This document shows, in pieces, positions 58,388-64,000 of a stretch of DNA of 64,000 bases. The position numbers and the translations under genes were made by a program. The stretch's first letter is position 1; each line of letters opens with the position of its first letter. Source of the DNA: Nageia nagi. Lineage: Eukaryota; Pinophyta. The stretch covers positions 120,528,001 through 120,592,000 of the forward strand of contig JBITNC010000001.1 of NCBI GenBank assembly GCA_050084985.1, in the 5' to 3' direction. The notes under the pieces were generated by a model, which worked only from the letters and a program-made list of their open reading frames with translations, had not been told where the DNA came from and ran no database searches.

Positions 58388-58819
58388 TTTAAAAAAGTTG
58401 AATTTGAGAACATTCAAAGAATTAATAACATGTTTATTAATGCAATGGATAATGTTTCTTATTTAACACTTATTTCCATTAAAGATGAAGAAAATATTAT
58501 TAAAATAAATAGTCTCAATAATCATTCCTTGATAAAATGAAGAAACCTTCATTAATTTCTTTGATAAAGAGCCAATTATATGTGTTTTCCTTCAATTGCA
58601 TGAATGGTATACTAATATATAGAACTTCTTAAAAGATGGAAAGATTTTGGATTCCCATCACAACAAATTTCTCAAATTATGACTCAAGAAAACAACAAGG
58701 TATGTTATTATTAGTGATATTATTTACAAAATATCTTTTGATGAAATATTGCTTAGATGTTTAATTAAAAAAGAAATTGGTAAAGCTATGGAGCAAGTTC
58801 ATGATAGCAGAAGTAGAGG

Positions 58820-59870
58820 ACACTCTAATAGCACAAGGCTATATTTTATAAGTATTTAATATTGGGTTGTTATTGGTTATGTATGAAAAAAGATAGCATA
58901 CTTCATATGAAGAAATATGAGAAATATCAAAAGCATGCTAACTTAAGATTGGCTCCATCAAGTGAGTTGGCTACAATGATCTATCCTTGGCCATTTGCTA
59001 TTTGGGCTTTGGATTTGGTTGGAGTTATCAATCCCAAATATAGTGAAGGTCATAAGTTTATTTTGGTTGCTACTAAGTATTTTACCAAATGGGAAGTAGT
59101 ACCTTTGATATCATCCAAGGTTCCTCAAATTATGAAATTCTTAACTAATAATATCATTGCAATATTTGGTGTTCCATTTCATTTGATTATGGATAATGCC
59201 AATAATTTTAGAACTAAACATGTCAAATATTTTTGCAAATCATTCAAGATAAAACAATGGTTCTCATCAACATACTATCCTCAAGGTAATGGACAAGCTG
59301 AAGCAACCAACAATACCATCATAAATATTTTATGCAAGATTATCAAAAAGCATCAAAGAGATTGGAATTCATAGCCAATATATGTATTATGGGCTTATAT
59401 AGAATAAGCATAGGATCAACAATAGGGTATATTTAATTTTTATTAGTTTATAGGGATGATGTAGTACTTCCATTAGAATTGGAAATACCATGATTAAGGG
59501 TGTCTTTGAAAGGCATCATTAATTGGAAGGACCAATGAAAAGCAAGGCTAAAGCAATTAGAAGGATTTGATGAGAAAAGGATCCATGCTTTGGTGGATCT
59601 TAAACCATATCAGAAAAGAAATAATAAGCAATATGAAAATAAGATAAGACTAGGATAATTTTAGGTTGTAGATTTGATTCTTGAAGAAATTCATCACAAA
59701 AACACAAACTGAGAAATAAGATAAAGGTAATTCGAAACAAATTAGATTGGTCCATACATTGTCTAGACCAAATATACAAATGGAGCATACAAATTAGTAA
59801 TTGTTGATGCAAAATAAGATAAATTTTATACCAATGTTAGGCACATGAAATCCTTTTATGCATAAGAGAG
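58820..59870 (+). pseudogene. Tat-2 integrase
   Basis: An uninterrupted 170-codon run (58862-59374) includes the zinc-finger tail, FAIWALDLVGVINPKYSEGH (Asp 1), FHLIMDNANNFRTKHV (Asp 2) and YYPQGNGQAEATNNTI (Glu). The full D,D,E triad is present. After a stop the C-terminus continues with LEIP and INWKDQ, to GPYIV, NGAYKLVIVDAK and VRHMKSFYA. Integrase inserts the cDNA into the genome. Confidence 0.85.
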
Positions 59871-60781
59871 TTTTGTCACTCATGTTTTGTTCAATCTTGT
59901 TCAATCATTAACCTACTTAGATATCTCATATAATTCCCTTAGCTTCATTTATGTTCTTTTATCCTTGCTCCACACTAGCCTTTTGTGTATTCTTTTCTTA
60001 ATGTATCTTAGCATCCATATTGGTTCTTCTTGAGTCTATAGTTTGTAGAAACTATTGTAATATCAAGGGTCTCATATATGTCTTTTAGTGCAATCTTCTC
60101 TGTAAAATAAGATCCTATGAATGCTATGATTTAGTTTCTCAATTTGAGTTTATTAGTCATGCAGTTAAGGCCTTAAGAAAAGGGGTAGCCTTTTTAAGCA
60201 TAATTTAAATTTTATCTTGATATAGTCATCAATATCTTAGTGTTAGAAAAACAATTTAGATCATTCATCTTAATGACCCTAGCTTCCACATTTATCATGG
60301 TGCTAACATTGACCTTAGCAACCACATTTGGTATTACACTCCCATCATGATCATCAACGGTAAGGTCAAATATCATTTTCTAGTACTTTATTTATATATT
60401 TATATGTAAATAAAATACATGTATATTATATACTTTATCATGTTCTTGTTATGATCATATCATGTTGATTCATATGGAAAATTTGTTGTGTCCTTTTTGT
60501 ATGGATGTTAAATAACCATCACTGCTTTATGATCATGTCCTTATTGGGTGGACGTTAAAAATCCATCATTATTGTATGATCATGTCCTTGTTGGGTGGAC
60601 TTTAAATAACCATCACTATTATTTCTTAATGATCACATCCTTTTTAGGTGAACTTTAAATAACCATCATTATTATTTCTTTATGATCATATCCTTATTAG
60701 ATGGACTTTAAATAACCATCATTATTATTGCCTTATGTTGTCTTTACTGGGAAGATATTAACAAAATCCTATATTTTGTAA
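59871..60781 (+). other. Tat-2 3' region with 47-53 bp tandem repeat
   Basis: No gene recognised between the integrase and Copia-3. A tandem array lies at 60490-60733: five units of GTCCTTATTGGGTGGACTTT followed by AAATAACCATCATTATTATT and TATGATCAT. Confidence 0.6.
60490..60733 (+). repeat. Tandem repeat, five units of 47-53 bp
   Basis: Units begin with (G/A)TCCTT at about 60490, 60537, 60584, 60637 and 60689 and end in ATGATCA(T/C). Confidence 0.8.
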
Positions 60782-61276
60782 TGTTGGAATGTATAATGCA
60801 TTATTGTAAGGTCTCTTCATGTCAATTCACTAATACTTAAAAGTATCCCTAAATACCTTTTAAGTATTCATGAATAAGATAATATAACTTGTTCTACACA
60901 CCATCTCATGAGCATGCCCCTTGGGTAAATGGGTGAAGCATAACATGATATTATACATATTATTTAAGAGGAAGATCCAATGAAGGATTTTTCCCTATAA
61001 ATAGAGGGCCTTCCCTCTTGGTTATTCACTCAAGTTTGTAGCAATGTAATGCTCTAGGATTGTTATCCGAAGAAGTGAGAAAGAGGTCTCATAAGAGAGT
61101 GTTCTTTAAGAATAAGAAGATCTTAGATTAGTGGATGTACTCTCTTCCATAATAGTAACCACTTTATATTGGTGTCAACTTTATTATATTAGGTATCTTG
61201 TGATTCTATGTTATTGATATTTGAGAGAACTTTCATGTGGTCTTGGTAGAATAAGAATTTAATCATTTAGGCTTAG
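60782..61276 (+). repeat. Copia-3 5' LTR
   Basis: About 495 bp; more diverged than the Copia-1/-2 LTRs but with the same order of features, including CTATAAATAG near 60,997 and the stem-loop near 60,833-60,868. Confidence 0.85.
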
Positions 61277-61285
61277 TGATTTAGG

Positions 61286-61960
61286 CTGAAGAAAATCTAC
61301 CTCAAAACTAAATTCTTTAGGAGGTTCACCATCCTCCAAAAATTGTTGCAATTACATTAAGAGGAAAATGAAAGCATTACAATATACTTGAACATAATTG
61401 TTGATCTTAGGATCAAACTTGTGGGGTGTGGTTACAATTGGATTAATGATATATTTATGGTGTTCATCATCCTTCAAATAATTTCTACTAAATTTAGGAG
61501 CTTCACAACATTCATTGAGATGAGGCTCGATGAAAAAGAAGAAGTGTACTTCTTGAAAAATATTTCAAGTTTTATCTTAAAATATGAAGAAAATCTTATT
61601 AAAAAATTATTAATCTCCACTCCTAAGGAGCATCATATGGCACTAGGAACAACAAATACACACTTCAAAAAAAAGTTCAAAAACCAAAAGAAATCTTCCT
61701 ATGCTTTGAAAAAGGATTTCAAGAAAGGTGAAAACAAATAACAAAATGGTTAAGACAAGCCTAGAAAATCCAAATCCAAAGCCAATTTTGATAGCAATTA
61801 TAATTTATGCAGTATCTATGGTCACAAGAAATCAAATTGCTACAAGAAAGAAAAAGAACAAGGTGGCAAAAGAATTGAAAATTCAAACAACTTTAAAGGC
61901 AAGAAGAAGAATAATAAAATTACTTTTTTATTGTGTTTGCTCTAGGTCTCACACTTTCTC
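61286..61960 (+). pseudogene. Copia-3 gag fragment
   Basis: Starts inside gag at KKIYLKTKFFRRFTILQ (compare 63,556), then IIVDLRIKLVGCGYNWINDI, EMRLDEKEEVYFLKN and a Lys-rich linker. The zinc knuckle is only visible after a frame change near 61,740 (NLCSIYGHKKSNCYKK in another frame). Confidence 0.75.
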
Positions 61961-61964
61961 GAAT

Positions 61965-62480
61965 AATTATATTGTAAAATCTAGGTGCACAAATCACATG
62001 TATTTTGAAAATGATAAGTTTGAAAAATTTTATAAGTATAAAAAGGATGCAATTGTGATAGGTGATAATTCAATCCTTGAAGTCCAAGGGATTGGAAGTG
62101 TGTTATTGCATAAAAAGGTTATTAAAAATGTTATCTATGTGCTTAAAATGAATATGAACCTTCTTTATATAATTCAAGTTACAAGTAAAGGATACTCATT
62201 TGAGATCAACTCACACTCCTAGTGCATTAAGAAGTGACTTGCCACTTTGGTGAAAGGATCAGTGAAAGATGATCTCTACATTATGGATCAAGTGCCAACA
62301 AAGATGTGCCTTTCTACAAATATTTTCTTTAAGAGAAATCTTTGACACCATTGATTAGAATACATTAACCACAAAATAATTCAAGTCATGAAAAATTAAG
62401 AACTTATGAAAGGTTTGCCTTTGATGTCACCCAAAATTGGTCTTTGTGAGAAGTGCATCTTAGGTAAGATGAATACAAAT
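61965..62480 (+). pseudogene. Copia-3 protease and pre-integrase
   Basis: IVKSRCTNHMYFENDKFEKF (active site D-S-G is K-S-R here), AIVIGDNSILEVQGIGSVLL, MNLLYIIQVTSKGYSFEI, then a broken pre-integrase ending LPLMSPKIGLCEKCILGKMN-like. Confidence 0.75.
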
Positions 62481-63035
62481 TTTTTTGAGAAAGATAAAGA
62501 AACAAGGAAAATACAACCTATTTAGTGTATGCATTCAGATTTGATTGGTTCATTTTAGACTAAGTCTCTCAGGGGAGCATCTTATGTCTTGACCTTCACT
62601 AACAACTTTAGTAGGATGATATTTGGTTATTTACTTGAGCATTAGGATCAAACCTTTGACAGGTTCAAAGATTTTTAAGCCTTAGTTGAAAATCACACTG
62701 ATTTCAAAATCAAGATGTTCAGATCTAAAAATGAGGGTGAATATGATAGCAATGAGTTCAATGACTATTATGTCAAATACAGGATCAAGAGGCACTTCAC
62801 GATCCCTTACATCCCTTGAAAAAATGGTATTATCAAAAGAAATAATATAACCATTCAAGAAATTGTTAGGTACATGTTGGGAAATATCCCTAGTTTCTTA
62901 TGGGGTGAAGCTATGAGTACTATGATATACACCTCGAATATATGCCCTACAAAAATAGTTGAAGGAAAAACCCCATATGAGGTATGGATAGGAAAGAAAC
63001 CTAACATCTCTCACCTTAGGTTTTTGGTTGTGAGT
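62480..63035 (+). pseudogene. Copia-3 integrase fragment
   Basis: SLRGASYVLTFTNNFSRMIF (first D-D is N-N), FRSKNEGEYDSNEFNDYYVK (second Asp is Lys), then NGIIKRNNITIQEI and GKKPNISHLRF. All three catalytic acids are lost or doubtful. It fuses with LTR sequence at the segment GTGAGTGTT near 63,030. Confidence 0.75.
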
Positions 63036-63220
63036 GTTATTTGAGAATAAGAAGATTTTAGATTAGTGTATGTACTTTCTTCCATGTGAGGAACCACTTT
63101 ACATATGGTGTAAACTTTATGAATTTGGTTATCTTATGATGCTATGTTATTAATATTTGAGAGAGCTTTCATGTGATCTTGGTAGAATTTGAATTTAATC
63201 ATTTAGGCTTATTCCCATCA
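63030..63220 (+). repeat. 3' half of a copia LTR (Copia-3/Copia-4 junction)
   Basis: Matches the last 190 bp of the Copia-3 LTR (AGAATAAGAAGATTTTAGAT...ATTCCCATCA) and lacks the first 300 bp. Confidence 0.85.
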
Positions 63221-63222
63221 TT

Positions 63223-63234
63223 TGGTATCAAAGC
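63223..63234 (+). promoter_or_regulatory. Copia-4 primer-binding site (initiator tRNA-Met)
   Basis: TGGTATCAAAGC two bases after the LTR fragment. Confidence 0.85.
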
Positions 63235-63293
63235 AAGTTTGGAGGCTCTTTTTTCTAATTCTTCAAATTTGTGAGGTAAAACCTTTCAAGGAA

Positions 63294-64000
63294 ATGGGAG
63301 ATTCCTTTTCATCCAAACACATTCTAAAAAGTTCCAACTATGGAATTTGGTATCCTAGGATGAAAGAGGAACTCCAAGCATCAAAATTCTGGCAAATAGG
63401 AAATGAAAACCAAGTTACTTTAATATATGAGAAGGCACTTAAGGCTTATAACACAAATAATGAGCTAGCAACCTCTATGATATTTTATGTATTTTTTGAC
63501 AAAGTCCTTCTTATGATCTCTTCTTTAAACTTCATAAAGGAAGCTTGGGATAGGCTAAAGAAAATCTACCTCAACACCAAATTTTCTAGGAGGTTCACCA
63601 TCCTCCAATAATTATTGCAATCACTTCAAGAGGAAAATAAAATTGTTGCAATATACTTGAACAATATTATTGATCTTTGGACCCAACTTGTGGTATATGC
63701 CTGTAATTGCATTAATGATGGATTTATGGTGTTCATGATGCTTCAAATCCTCTTTACTAAATTTATTCACTTTGTGATAGTCATTAAGACAAGGCTCATG
63801 ATGAAGAAGAAGTATACTCCTCAAAAAATCTTTCAAAGCTTCTCCTAAAACATGAGAAAATTATCAACAAAAAATTGTTAATATCCACTCCTAAGGAGCA
63901 TTATGTGGCATTAGGACCAACAAAGACTCACTTCAAAAATAAGTTCACACACCAAAAGAAATCTTTCCATGTTTCAAAAAAGGTGGAAAGAAATATCAAA
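63294..64000 (+). pseudogene. Copia-4 gag, running off the window
   Basis: ATG at 63294, only about 60 bp after the PBS: MGDSFSSKHILKSSNYGIWY, QIGNENQVTLIYEKALKAYN, NELATSMIFYVFFDKVLLMI, EAWDRLKKIYLNTKFSRRFT, two stops, then LNNIIDLWTQLVVYACNCIN. A later frame change and stops break it. The short leader contrasts with the 2.8-2.9 kb leader of Copia-1 and Copia-2. Confidence 0.85.

Larger units (their letters stand above)
60782..63035 (+). mobile_element. Copia-3: rearranged copia element
   Basis: The LTR at 60782-61276 (TGTTGGAATGTATAATGCAT) is joined, without PBS and gag N-terminus, to the middle of gag (61286 on). Then come gag C-terminus, protease, pre-integrase and integrase to about 63033, where the sequence jumps into the second half of an LTR. 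RT, RNase H, polypurine tract and U3 are missing. Confidence 0.8.

Overview
The window is plant nuclear DNA: AT-rich, short-intron gene structure, plant-type Ty3/gypsy elements of the Tat lineage (polyprotein with a second, archaeal-type RNase H), Ty1/copia elements primed by initiator tRNA-Met, L1-like LINEs with a DUF4283 ORF1, and plant mobile domain (PMD) sequences. The density of deeply nested old retroelements suggests a very large genome, perhaps a gymnosperm; the sequence alone does not fix the species.

Layout. (1) 1-3.1 kb: flank and the only likely host gene, a small heavy-metal-associated (HMA/HIPP-like) protein of three exons at 1184-1920, with a GC-AG intron and a C-terminal prenylation box that has lost its cysteine. 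(2) 3.1-8.6 kb: a 5'-truncated LINE on the minus strand, split by a short LTR element (3896-7329, about 215 bp interior), itself split by a plus-strand LINE fragment carrying only ORF1. (3) 8.6-39.0 kb: a copia element (LTR piece, PBS, gag start) split by a 29.4-kb Tat-type gypsy element (Tat-1, 8898-38322, target duplication CTTCA/CTTCC). Tat-1 holds gag-PR-RT-RH-aRH-INT, then unrecognised sense ORF remnants, then a PMD gene on the opposite strand. Inside Tat-1 sits Copia-1 (22125-32750), whose integrase is split by a probable solo LTR (27461-29442). (4) 39.0-60.8 kb: a second Tat element (Tat-2), split in its protease by Copia-2 (41724-55090, perfect TSD ATGCT), which is split in its leader by an 8.2-kb non-autonomous Tat element (Tat-NA, 42285-50524, perfect TSD TATTC). 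(5) 60.8-64.0 kb: two rearranged copies of the same copia family (Copia-3 and Copia-4), the last running off the window.

No element appears autonomous: all coding regions carry nonsense codons, frameshifts or deletions. The most unusual object is Tat-NA. It keeps near-identical LTRs and a near-complete gag on the minus strand, has a roughly 0.9-kb (GA)n tract where pol should begin, and carries on its antisense strand a spliced PMD gene with its own TATA box, two introns and a poly(A) signal. A GC-rich 16-bp palindrome (ancestral form GGACCGC-NN-GCGGTCC) recurs in both LTRs and around that gene. Tat-1 carries the same antisense PMD arrangement, so this is a lineage trait and not a one-off capture.
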